Translations under genes and position numbers: made by a program | Notes under the pieces: generated by a model | The model's database searches: none | The model's input: the letters and a program-made list of their open reading frames with translations, nothing else | Told to the model about the DNA's origin: nothing | In this document: in pieces, positions 8,885 through 16,495 of the stretch | How the letters are laid out: the number at the start of each line of letters is the position of its first letter | How positions within the stretch are numbered: position 1 is the first letter of the stretch | Origin: Halorientalis litorea | GTDB lineage: Archaea; Halobacteriota; Halobacteria; Halobacteriales; Haloarculaceae | Direction: 5' to 3' | DNA length: 64,000 nt | Assembly: GCF_023028225.1 (NCBI RefSeq) | Contig: NZ_CP095482.1 | Location: forward strand, 1,054,001 to 1,118,000

Positions 8885-9823
8885 TCAGTCCGCGGCGGCA
8901 GCCTCGTCGCTGTCGTTGAGTTTGACGAGTTCGTCGACGTCGGGGACCTCAGCCTCGGCGTCGGTGATGATTTCGATGCGACGGGTCAGTTTGTCACGGG
9001 AGTACTCGATGAGTGGCATCGGGTTCAGCCCCTCCGTGAGGTCGCCGAACGTTCCGGCGACGTGGGGCATCAGGTCCTGAAGCGTCTCCTGAACCACGTC
9101 CTCGTCGACTTCACCGCTCTGGACGTAGCCTCGCACCTTCTGCATCCCGAAGCCGACGTGGCGACCCTCGTCGGAGCGAATCTTGGAGATGCCGTTGACG
9201 AGGCCCTCGGCGTTGGGGTAGTCCTCGTCGGTCACGTCGTCCGTTCCCGACTCGCTGAACGCCGAGGTGAAGCCGTAGTAGCCCGTCTGTGCGAGGACGG
9301 ACTCGACGGTCAGGTGGTAGTGGCAGTAGGCCTCGGTCCGGGCACGCGGAGAGTCGTCCTCGAGGAGGTTCTCCATCGCGGCCTCCGTCTTGTCGAACAG
9401 CGCGATGTAGTGGTCGTTGAAGTATCGCTGGTCCGTCGGCTGGGTCACCTCGTAGCCCAGTTCCTCGGCCGTGGCGTTGATGACCTCGCGCCAGTAGCGG
9501 TCGAAGAACTGCGTGTGTTTGCCCTCCTCGTAAATCTGGCTGGAGAGGAACATCTGGTCGTTGATGTCCTCGAGAACCAGACCCAGCGGCATCAGGTCCT
9601 CCGTCACCGCCTCTTCGCCGGCACCGAACCGGGCGATGGCCGTCCGGAGCTCGTCGAACTTCTCTTCGTCGGGGGCGAAGTCGATCATCTTCTCCTTGTC
9701 GGCTTCGAGGCCCTCGATGTCGTACGGGTCCCAGTGGCGGTAGACGGCGTTTTTGAAGTATCCCTGCGCGAACGAGTCCTGGTCGAGTCGCATCTCGCGG
9801 CTCGAGTCCTCAACCTGCGTCAT
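8885..9823 (-). CDS. R2-like ligand-binding oxidase (R2lox-type ferritin-like protein)
   Basis: Ferritin-like di-metal carboxylate protein of 312 residues, of the family often annotated as ribonucleotide reductase beta. Metal ligands are Glu71, Glu100-x2-His103 (EEGKHTQFF), Glu174 and Glu219-x2-His222 (SDEGRH). The context GEEAVTED gives Val73 two residues after the first Glu, and Tyr169 lies five residues before Glu174. In characterised R2lox these positions form a Val-Tyr ether crosslink at a Mn/Fe site with a bound fatty acid. No NrdA-like partner is nearby. A TATA-like GTATAG lies about 24 bases before the ATG, suggesting a leaderless transcript. The C-terminus is acidic. Confidence 0.85.
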   Translation of the reverse strand: MTQVEDSSREMRLDQDSFAQGYFKNAVYRHWDPYDIEGLEADKEKMIDFAPDEEKFDELRTAIARFGAGEEAVTEDLMPLGLVLEDINDQMFLSSQIYEEGKHTQFFDRYWREVINATAEELGYEVTQPTDQRYFNDHYIALFDKTEAAMENLLEDDSPRARTEAYCHYHLTVESVLAQTGYYGFTSAFSESGTDDVTDEDYPNAEGLVNGISKIRSDEGRHVGFGMQKVRGYVQSGEVDEDVVQETLQDLMPHVAGTFGDLTEGLNPMPLIEYSRDKLTRRIEIITDAEAEVPDVDELVKLNDSDEAAAAD

Positions 9824-9984
9824 GGTACACCGACACGGAAGGACTATACTGGACTATCGCTGGTGCAACAGTACAATGGTGGGTTTAAACCACCGTCATA
9901 TGCAGGCCGCATGTATTGGTGGATAGAAGCAATCATTCCGGGGTTTTGCCAAGAACAATATAGACGGAGACAGTATCACAGGGC
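9824..9984. promoter_or_regulatory. Divergent promoter region with palindrome
   Basis: AT-richer than its flanks. A minus-strand TATA-like box (9844-9849) serves the R2lox gene and a plus-strand ACAATATA (9955-9962) lies 25 bases before the regulator's ATG; both imply leaderless mRNAs. Between them sits the palindrome ggtttaaacc (9883-9892) inside a longer imperfect dyad, a candidate operator shared by the two genes. Confidence 0.6.
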
Positions 9985-10647
9985 ATGCGACACGTGGAAC
10001 TGGTGTTGCGGCCGGAGACGGAGGAGTTCCGGGGATTCCACCCGGCCGAGGAGGCGATAATCGAGTCGCCCGACGTCGAACGGGTCGCCATCCACCACTT
10101 CAACCAGTTGGACGACGGAACCGTCGTGTTCCTCTATCAGGTGCGGGGTGACATCGATCAGGCACGGGACGTGCTGGAAGGGGATACCGACATACTCGCC
10201 TACTCCATCTCGCGGTCCGGGAACGACCTACACGGGTACATTCACTTCCAACCCAACGACGTGGTGAACGCGCTGTTTCGCCTCCCGCAGGAACACAGCG
10301 TCATCATCGACACGCCTATCGAGTGTCTGCCGGACGGAGGGATTCGCGTCAGCGGCATGGCACAGGAGGCGACCATCACCGACGCGATGGGGACCATCCC
10401 GAAGGAACTGAACGTCGAGTTGGAGGCCATCGGAGAGTACGACCCGGACGACCGGCAACTGTTCTCGATGCTCACCGAACGCCAACAGGACATCCTCCTC
10501 AAGGCCATCGACATGGGATACTACGCCGTGCCCCGCGACGCCACGTACGAGGACATCGGCGACGAACTCGGCATCGCGCCCGTCACCGTCGGGGAGCACC
10601 TCCGCAAGATAGAGTCGCGCGTCCTCACCGAGATTACGCCGGGGTAG
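9985..10647 (+). CDS. Bat-type helix-turn-helix regulator
   Basis: Haloarchaeal transcription regulator of 220 residues. Residues 1-155 form the N-terminal sensor region usual for short Bat-like proteins, with no PAS or GAF seen. Residues 158-215 match the HTH_10 domain: LTERQQDILLKAIDMGYY, then DATYEDIGDELGIAPVTVGEHLRKIE. The start follows a TATA-like box by 25 bases, so the message is probably leaderless. It is divergent from the R2lox-type oxidase and may control it and itself; the ligand is unknown. Confidence 0.85.
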   Translation: MRHVELVLRPETEEFRGFHPAEEAIIESPDVERVAIHHFNQLDDGTVVFLYQVRGDIDQARDVLEGDTDILAYSISRSGNDLHGYIHFQPNDVVNALFRLPQEHSVIIDTPIECLPDGGIRVSGMAQEATITDAMGTIPKELNVELEAIGEYDPDDRQLFSMLTERQQDILLKAIDMGYYAVPRDATYEDIGDELGIAPVTVGEHLRKIESRVLTEITPG

Positions 10648-10694
10648 GGCACCCGACCACACAGTTCAAGACGGTTGCGGACGCATCTTGTTGT

Positions 10695-10919
10695 ATGAGC
10701 ATCGTACGAGACGCCGAACACAGCGACGGAGCCCCGACCATCGAGGGTACCGGCATCCGCGTCGAGGATATCGCCGTCGCGTACGAGCACAGTGGATACG
10801 ACCCGGATGAAATCACGCAACTGTATCCGGACCTCTCGTTGAGCGACGTACACCGGGCACTCGCGTACTACTACGACCACATCAGCGACTTCAGACCCGC
10901 CGACGCCGCGACGGCATGA
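10695..10919 (+). CDS. DUF433-family antitoxin candidate
   Basis: 74 residues: MSIVRDAEHSDGAPTIEGTGIRVEDIAV, then YEHSGYDPDEITQLYPDLSLSDVHRALAYYYDH. This matches DUF433, a small winged-helix-like family usually paired with DUF5615 or other PIN-like toxins. A longer open frame upstream overlaps the Bat-type gene and is rejected. Its stop overlaps the next ATG by four bases (ATGA), so it is translated with the partner. The role as antitoxin and autorepressor is inferred from the pairing. Confidence 0.8.
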   Translation: MSIVRDAEHSDGAPTIEGTGIRVEDIAVAYEHSGYDPDEITQLYPDLSLSDVHRALAYYYDHISDFRPADAATA

Positions 10920-11239
10920 GGGCACTCTATTGCGACGAGAGTATTTGGGTCCCTGTCGCCGATGGGCTACAACGCCGCGGCTGGACGGTCTACACCGCGC
11001 GTGGGGAAAACACGTTGGGTGACGGCGACCACGCTCAGTTGAGTTATGCCGTCGAGAACGACTGGATACTGGTGACGTTCGACGACGACTTCCTCTCGCT
11101 GGTCGAAGGCGACAGACTCGAACACGCAGGACTAGTCTACGTCGAACAGGAAGGGAAGCGTATCGGTGACGTGGTGAAAGCAGTCGATGCCCACCTCGCG
11201 GAGCGAGATAGGAACGACCGAACCATCGCGTACCTGTAA
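10916..11239 (+). CDS. DUF5615 PIN-like toxin candidate
   Basis: 107 residues with the DUF5615 layout: an N-terminal strand ending in acidic residues (RALYCDES, Asp7), a helix, AENDWILVTFDDDF-type motif with Asp56-58, and a C-terminal helix. These acidic clusters resemble PIN-domain RNase sites, so an RNA-cleaving toxin is the likely role. It overlaps the DUF433 gene by four bases. It ends against the convergent aldehyde dehydrogenase with no gap. Composition is slightly less GC-rich than the neighbours, as expected for a mobile TA pair. Confidence 0.8.
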   Translation: MRALYCDESIWVPVADGLQRRGWTVYTARGENTLGDGDHAQLSYAVENDWILVTFDDDFLSLVEGDRLEHAGLVYVEQEGKRIGDVVKAVDAHLAERDRNDRTIAYL

Positions 11240-12790
11240 TCAGCCCATGTTCGGCAGGCCGCCGAAGTTGATGGTCACGGACTTGGTTTGGGTGTAGTCG
11301 TCGAGCGTCTCCTCGGAGAGTTCCCGGCCCATCCCGGACTGCTTGTAGCCGCCGTAGGGACTGGGCTCGAACATGTCGTTCCACGTGTTGACCCAGACCG
11401 TCCCGGCTTCGAGGTCGTCAGCCGCCCGCTTCGCGTCGTCGAGACTCTGGGTCCAGACGCCCGAGGCGAGGCCGTAGATGGTGTCGTTGGCTTCTGCCAT
11501 CATCTCGTCGTAGTCGGACCACTCGATGACCGACAGTACCGGGCCGAACACCTCCTCGCAGGCCACGGTGTCGTCGTTCTCGATGTCGGTCAGAATCGTC
11601 GGCTTGAGGAACGGCGCGCCGTCCAACTCGGGGTCCGCCGGCTGTTCGCCGCCGTAGGCGAGCGTCGCACCCTCCTCCAGGGCGGTGTCGACGTAGGACT
11701 GGACGTCCGCGAGGTGGTCGTGGTCGACCAGCGGCCCCACGTCGGTCAGCGGCGAGAGCGGGTCGCCGACGGTCAGGTCGGCCGTCGCCTCGACGAACGC
11801 GTCTAGGAACTCGTCGTAGACGTCCTCGTGGAGGAACAGGCGCGACCCCATCGTACACTGCTGGCCGACGTTGAACCACGACGCGATGATGGAGCCTTGG
11901 ACGGCCTTCTCGATGTCGGCGTCGGGGAAGACGATGTTCGGACTCTTGCCGCCCAGTTCCAGCGACACCGGGGTGATAGTCTCGGCGGCGTTCTGCATCG
12001 TGAACTTCCCGGCCGCCGTCGACCCAGTGAGCCCCACCTTGTTCACGCCCTCGTGGCTCGCGATGGCGTCGCCGACGACGCTCCCCGGGCCGGTGACGAC
12101 GTTGACCGCGCCGTCGGGGAGGACGCGCTGGATAGTTCGGGCCATCTCCAGCGACGAGAGCGAGGCGCGCGAGGACGGCTTGTAGACGACGGCGTTGCCC
12201 GCGGCCAGTGCCGGCGCGACTTTCCACGCGACGAACATCGCGGGGAAGTTCCACGCGCTGATGAGGCCGACGACGCCGTACGGTTCTCGCTGGGTGTAGG
12301 TCAAGCGGTCGTCGCTCGCGGGCGGTCGCCGCCCCTCGTCGGCGGTGCGGGCGAGACTCCCGAAGTAGCGGAACTGTTCGATGGCGACTTCGAGGTCCAC
12401 GAACATCGAGTGCTGGTTCGCCTTCCCCATCTCGAGGCTGTCGAGGCGGGCGATTTCCGTCCGGCGGTCCTCGAGTCGGTCGGCCACCTCGAACAACGTC
12501 TCCGAGCGTTGCTGTGGCGACACGTCGCGCCACGCCTCGAAGCCGTCCCGCGCCGCCGCGACGGCGCGGTCCACGTCCTCGGCGGTCCCCTGCTGGAAGT
12601 CTGCGAGGTGCTGGCCCGTCGTCGAGTCCACGGCCGGAACCGTCTCGCCGCTCGACGATTCGACCCACTCACCACCGACGAGGTGACCGTACGTGTCCTC
12701 GCCGATTACCTCGGCGGCGACGGCCGTGTGTTTCTCGCGGACCCCCTCGGCGACGTTCACTCGGTCGCCGTCGAAATACTCGCGTTGCAT
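11240..12790 (-). CDS. NAD(P)-dependent aldehyde dehydrogenase
   Basis: Oxidises an aldehyde to the acid; 516 residues from the chosen start MQREYF, which has a GGAAGG stretch just before it (an upstream in-frame start would add 15 residues). Family residues are present: Asn181 (SAWNFPA), Lys204 (VVYKPSS), the cofactor loop GSTAAGK, Glu278 (SLELGGKSPN), Cys312 (GQQCTMGSR), and PYGGYKQSGMGRE near the C-terminus. Closest in style to betaine- or succinate-semialdehyde type enzymes, but the substrate is not decided here. It stands alone on its strand. Confidence 0.93.
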   Translation of the reverse strand: MQREYFDGDRVNVAEGVREKHTAVAAEVIGEDTYGHLVGGEWVESSSGETVPAVDSTTGQHLADFQQGTAEDVDRAVAAARDGFEAWRDVSPQQRSETLFEVADRLEDRRTEIARLDSLEMGKANQHSMFVDLEVAIEQFRYFGSLARTADEGRRPPASDDRLTYTQREPYGVVGLISAWNFPAMFVAWKVAPALAAGNAVVYKPSSRASLSSLEMARTIQRVLPDGAVNVVTGPGSVVGDAIASHEGVNKVGLTGSTAAGKFTMQNAAETITPVSLELGGKSPNIVFPDADIEKAVQGSIIASWFNVGQQCTMGSRLFLHEDVYDEFLDAFVEATADLTVGDPLSPLTDVGPLVDHDHLADVQSYVDTALEEGATLAYGGEQPADPELDGAPFLKPTILTDIENDDTVACEEVFGPVLSVIEWSDYDEMMAEANDTIYGLASGVWTQSLDDAKRAADDLEAGTVWVNTWNDMFEPSPYGGYKQSGMGRELSEETLDDYTQTKSVTINFGGLPNMG

Positions 12791-13182
12791 GTCCTTCCCA
12801 CTTCTATCACGCCCATCATATTCGTGGTGCCTCAATAATCGGGCCGTTGATTTCAGCCGCGCGGGCGAGAGAGATACCGGACTGGACCGCCGACCGACCC
12901 CGCCGAGACGGGCCGACCGCTGAATGCGTGTTATTATCTACCACAAAAAGGAGTCCGTCGCTACAGTCCGGGGCCAGCGAGAGGTGACCAATTCGAGACA
13001 TATTCCGCCGTATCCACCGCGATTGCTGTACGCTACAGTCACAAACTGTACACTGGGACAGCTGCTCCAATAACAGTGGTAAACGAGGCGGAACGTTCGT
13101 CGCACGTCGGTGTTTCTTTCAGATTCTGTGCGTCCAATGTAAGGCGACATCTATATACGACATACGTTCACATAGAACAGAT
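12791..13182. other. Intergenic region without a supported gene
   Basis: About 390 bases between the divergent aldehyde dehydrogenase and lipase genes, AT-richer than the flanks. It holds an aldehyde dehydrogenase promoter candidate around 12815-12840 and the lipase TATA box at 13151. Short frames exist on both strands, but none has family resemblance or acidic haloarchaeal composition. A 9-bp direct repeat (gctacagtc) occurs twice in the middle. Confidence 0.6.
13151..13157 (+). promoter_or_regulatory. TATA box for lipase-like gene
   Basis: CTATATA centred 29 bases before the ATG at 13183, standing out in GC-rich surroundings; consistent with a leaderless or near-leaderless transcript. Confidence 0.6.
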
Positions 13183-14052
13183 ATGTCTTCGAAGCGGGGG
13201 TCGGTTCCGACTCCCAGCGTGATGCGGCGGCTGACGCAGAACCTCGCGGGGCTGCGGCGGTGCCGGAGCAACGGGGGATGTCGGGTCGGCTGTGACCACG
13301 ACCGAACGGACGACGACCGCTTGCCCTGGACCGGGTCCGGGTACGGTGGCTGGGGCGGCCACGAGTACCACGGCACGGAGGCCGGAAGCGAAGCGACACC
13401 TGTCGTATTCGTCCACGGGAACCAGCGGGACGCCTGTGACTGGACCGGCTACACCGACTTCTTCCTGAACCGCTCGTTCGCCGGCGACGACCTCTGGGCG
13501 ATTACCTTCGAGTCGGGCAGTCCGAGCCACGGGGCGATGGCCGCACAACTCGACCACTTCGTCGCCCACGTCCGCGAGTACACCGGGGCGTCGGAGGTGG
13601 CCATCGTCGGACACAGTCTCGGCGTGACGGGCGCGCGCTACTGGTTGGACCGGCGGGACCGATACGAGTGGGTCGATTCGTTCGTGGGACTGGCGGGCGC
13701 GAACCACGGGACGGTACTGAACTCGATGGCCGCCAACGTCGGCCTCACCGGCGGGACGTACAAGATGAGTGCGTTCCTCCGGGACGACTACGAACGCCTC
13801 GGCGACCACCCGCTCGCCCAACTCAACGAGAACGAGACGCCGGGCGACGTGGACTACTACACCATCCGGGGCACGCAGGACCCGCTGTTCTGGAACTGTC
13901 GGGACAGTCCGGCACTGGCGGGTGCGACGAACGTCGCGCTCAAGACGGACCACGACGGCGTCCGGGCGAGTCTCACGAGCATCGAGTACGTCTACGAGTG
14001 GCTCACGGGCGAGAAGCCGTACAACCTCGCCACCATCAGAGCGGACGACTGA
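13183..14052 (+). CDS. Lipase-like alpha/beta hydrolase
   Basis: 289 residues of the alpha/beta-hydrolase fold. The nucleophile elbow is GHSLG (Ser145), the oxyanion-side strand is VVFVHGN (74-80), and the likely acid and base are in RGTQDP and KTDHDGVR. The GANHGT and TGGTYKMSAF segments resemble small secreted lipases and esterases (class 2 lipase type). The N-terminal 50 residues are basic with three Cys (27, 33, 37) and no convincing signal peptide or twin-Arg motif, unlike secreted lipases, so location is uncertain. It has its own promoter. Confidence 0.82.
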   Translation: MSSKRGSVPTPSVMRRLTQNLAGLRRCRSNGGCRVGCDHDRTDDDRLPWTGSGYGGWGGHEYHGTEAGSEATPVVFVHGNQRDACDWTGYTDFFLNRSFAGDDLWAITFESGSPSHGAMAAQLDHFVAHVREYTGASEVAIVGHSLGVTGARYWLDRRDRYEWVDSFVGLAGANHGTVLNSMAANVGLTGGTYKMSAFLRDDYERLGDHPLAQLNENETPGDVDYYTIRGTQDPLFWNCRDSPALAGATNVALKTDHDGVRASLTSIEYVYEWLTGEKPYNLATIRADD

Positions 14053-14101
14053 CCGACGACGAAGGGCAAGGGAGTTACGGGTGCCCCGTGTTGGGTGCGT
14101 A

Positions 14102-15400
14102 ATGACAGTGCTGGCGACGGCCCGCCGGGCCGTGGAGACCGGACCGGTCTGTGACGCCTGCCTCGGCCGGTTAGTGGCCGACCGGAGTTTCGGACTGACC
14201 AACGCCGAGCGCGGGCGGTCGCTTCGCGTCGCGGCCGCCCTCGAAGACGACGTACCGGTCGCGGAGTACGAACCGGACGGGGAGTGTTGGGTCTGTGAAG
14301 ACGAGAGCGACCGCTACGAGGAGTGGGCCGAACGCGCGGCCCACGCACTCGCGGAGTACGAGTTCGACACGTATCAGACCGGGACCAAAGTCCCGCCGCT
14401 GCTGGAAGAGAACGACCGACTGCTCCGCGAGGACGTGGGGCTGGACCCGGACGCGGGCGAACCGCTCAAGGCCGAACTCAACCGCGAAGTCGGCAAACGG
14501 CTGGGTGCGGACACCGACGCCGAAGTCGACTTCGAGCGTCCCGACGTGCTGGTGATACTTGACCTCGCCACAGACGAACTCAGCGTGCAGGTCAACTCCG
14601 CGTTCGTCTACGGTCGCTACCGCAAATTGGAGCGTGACATCCCGCAGACGAAGTGGCCTTGCAACGACTGCGGCGGCACCGGCCGGAAGCGCGGGGCCGC
14701 GTGTGACGGCTGTGGCGGGTCGGGCTACCGCTACGACGAGAGCGTCGAACAGTTGACCGCCCCGCCCGTCCGCGAGGCGATGGACGGCGAGGAAGCCGTC
14801 TTCCACGGCGCGGGCCGCGAGGACGTGGACGCGCTCATGCTCGAATCCGGGCGGCCGTTCGTCCTCGAAGTGAAGGAGCCACGCACCCGCGACGTGGACC
14901 CCACGGCACTCGAACGCGAGGTCAACGAGTTCGCCGAGGGGAAAGTCGAGGTCGAGGGCCTTCGCCTCGCCACCCACGAGATGGTCGAGCGGGTGAAGGA
15001 ACTCGACGCCACCAAGACCTACCGGATGGACGTGACGTTCGAGGAGCCGGTCGACGCCGAGTCGTTCGCGGCCGCGCTCGAAGCGCTGGACGGCGCGACG
15101 ATTCATCAAGACACCCCACAGCGAGTTACCCACCGGCGCGCGGACGTGACGCGCACCCGCGAGGTGTACGACATCGACGGCGAGTTGAGCGACGACCACA
15201 CGGCCACCGTCGAAGTCCACGGGGAGGGCGGCCTGTACGTGAAAGAGCTAGTCAGTAGCGACGACGGCCGCACCGAACCGAGCCTCGCGGGACTGTTCGG
15301 CGTCCCCGCCGAGGTGACGGCCCTCGACGTCCTCGACGTGACGGGTGAGGACGAACCGTTCGCCCGTCCCGAGTTCTTCCGGGGAACGGACGACGCCTGA
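14102..15400 (+). CDS. pus10: tRNA pseudouridine synthase Pus10
   Basis: Makes pseudouridine at tRNA positions 54 and 55 in archaea. 432 residues from MTVLATARR; an open frame further upstream overlaps the lipase gene and is rejected. The N-terminal THUMP-type module has a four-Cys zinc site (C17-x2-C20, C62-x2-C65). A second Cys set, CNDCGG and CDGCGG (187-206), lies before the catalytic domain. The catalytic Asp is within AGREDVDALML (237-247), followed by GRPFVLEVKEP. The C-terminus carries the usual TYPE beta-rich segment. Starts 49 bases after the lipase gene on the same strand. Confidence 0.93.
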   Translation: MTVLATARRAVETGPVCDACLGRLVADRSFGLTNAERGRSLRVAAALEDDVPVAEYEPDGECWVCEDESDRYEEWAERAAHALAEYEFDTYQTGTKVPPLLEENDRLLREDVGLDPDAGEPLKAELNREVGKRLGADTDAEVDFERPDVLVILDLATDELSVQVNSAFVYGRYRKLERDIPQTKWPCNDCGGTGRKRGAACDGCGGSGYRYDESVEQLTAPPVREAMDGEEAVFHGAGREDVDALMLESGRPFVLEVKEPRTRDVDPTALEREVNEFAEGKVEVEGLRLATHEMVERVKELDATKTYRMDVTFEEPVDAESFAAALEALDGATIHQDTPQRVTHRRADVTRTREVYDIDGELSDDHTATVEVHGEGGLYVKELVSSDDGRTEPSLAGLFGVPAEVTALDVLDVTGEDEPFARPEFFRGTDDA

Positions 15401-15464
15401 CCGGCGTGGCGTCCGTCCCAACGTTTAGGCCCGTACGTGCCTTCTGTTACTGTGGTGTGTTAGT

Positions 15465-15659
15465 ATGTGTCACGAAACGGAGCGGGGCTACCGGAACTGG
15501 CGGGAGTGGGTCGACGACGCGCTGTCGGCGGACGCTGAGGCGGACGCGGACGGGGAGCGGCTCGACGTAGACATCGCCGAACCGGCCATCGGACAGTACG
15601 ACATGGACGCGCCGACGCTCGACACCGAGACGGTCGACGAACCGCAACTGGACGACTGA
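15465..15659 (+). CDS. Small acidic hypothetical protein
   Basis: 64 residues, very acidic (Asp/Glu-rich after residue 15), opening MCHETERGYRNWREWVDDAL. Composition fits a haloarchaeal cytosolic protein and the frame sits between Pus10 and rnhB on the same strand without overlap. No domain recognised, function unknown. Confidence 0.62.
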   Translation: MCHETERGYRNWREWVDDALSADAEADADGERLDVDIAEPAIGQYDMDAPTLDTETVDEPQLDD

Positions 15660-15717
15660 GCGGGGCGGGCGGTGGACGGCCGACGGGATTTATGTCGGAG
15701 TGGCGTGAGCTACCGGT

Positions 15718-16362
15718 ATGCGATTCGGCGTCGACGAGGCCGGGAAAGGGCCGGTGCTGGGGTCGATGTTCGCCGCCGCGGTGCGGGCCGACCACGAGGT
15801 ACTCCCCGACGGGGTAGACGACTCGAAAAACCTCGCGCCCGCCCGGCGCGAGGAGTTGGCCGCTCGCCTCCGCGCGGACGACCGAATCACCGTCGGCGTC
15901 GCCGAAATCCCGCCGGCACGCATCGACGACCCGGAGACGGATATGAACACGCTCACCGTCGCGGCCCACGCCGAGGCACTCGACGCCGCCGCCGCCGACG
16001 GCGACACGGGCCACGTCGACGCTGGAGACACCGACGCCGAGCGGTTCGGGCGGCGCGTCGCGGGACGGACTGGCGTCGACGTGACCGTGACGGCCGAACA
16101 CGGTGCCGACGAGGCACACGCGTTGGTCGGCGCGGCGAGCATCGTCGCCAAAGTCGAACGGGACGCGCACGTCGCGGAGATGGCGGCGGGGTTGGACGGC
16201 TACGACCCGGGCAGTGGCTACCCGAGCGACCCGACGACGCGCGCGTTCCTCCGGGCGTACGTGGCCGACCACGGCGACCTCCCGGCGTGCGCGCGCCGGT
16301 CGTGGGGCACGAGCGAGGACGTACTCGCGGCCGCCGCCCAGTCGTCACTCGCGGAGTTCTGA
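15718..16362 (+). CDS. rnhB: Ribonuclease HII
   Basis: Removes RNA from RNA/DNA hybrids and misincorporated ribonucleotides. 214 residues opening MRFGVDEAGKGPVLG, the RNase HII signature with catalytic Asp6 and Glu7; further landmarks are VDDSKNL, the segment with further acidic residues (GHVDAGDTD), ADEAHALVGAASIVAKVERD and GSGYPSDPTT. Usual archaeal length. A convergent terminator region separates it from secD. Confidence 0.95.
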   Translation: MRFGVDEAGKGPVLGSMFAAAVRADHEVLPDGVDDSKNLAPARREELAARLRADDRITVGVAEIPPARIDDPETDMNTLTVAAHAEALDAAAADGDTGHVDAGDTDAERFGRRVAGRTGVDVTVTAEHGADEAHALVGAASIVAKVERDAHVAEMAAGLDGYDPGSGYPSDPTTRAFLRAYVADHGDLPACARRSWGTSEDVLAAAAQSSLAEF

Positions 16363-16460
16363 GTCGGATGGGGGGTGAAACGGGGCGGAGCGTCTCGAAA
16401 CGGCCGGTGCTCGACGCCCGCAGGTCTATCGACGGTCGCTATCCATACAAAACGAGAGGT

Positions 16461-16484
16461 GATTTTTCTCCGCGTGAAAACGCG
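16461..16484. terminator. Convergent terminator region (rnhB / secD)
   Basis: A T-tract (gatttttct) is followed by a perfect 5-bp stem closed by a GAAA loop (cgcgt-gaaa-acgcg, 16471-16484), just before the secD stop. T-tracts are the usual archaeal termination signal; the hairpin may be incidental. Confidence 0.4.
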
Positions 16485-16495
16485 TGGAAACTGGG

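Noticed and set aside
12925-13073. 48-residue plus-strand frame in the same gap
   Set aside because: Composition is unlike haloarchaeal proteins and there is no start signal.
12816-13150. Short minus-strand frames before the lipase gene (84 and 70 residues)
   Set aside because: Basic or neutral composition, no promoter and no family resemblance; the region looks like a promoter spacer.
13769-14101. Upstream part of the open frame that contains Pus10
   Set aside because: It lies within the lipase gene in another frame; Pus10 starts at the conserved MTVLATA at 14102.
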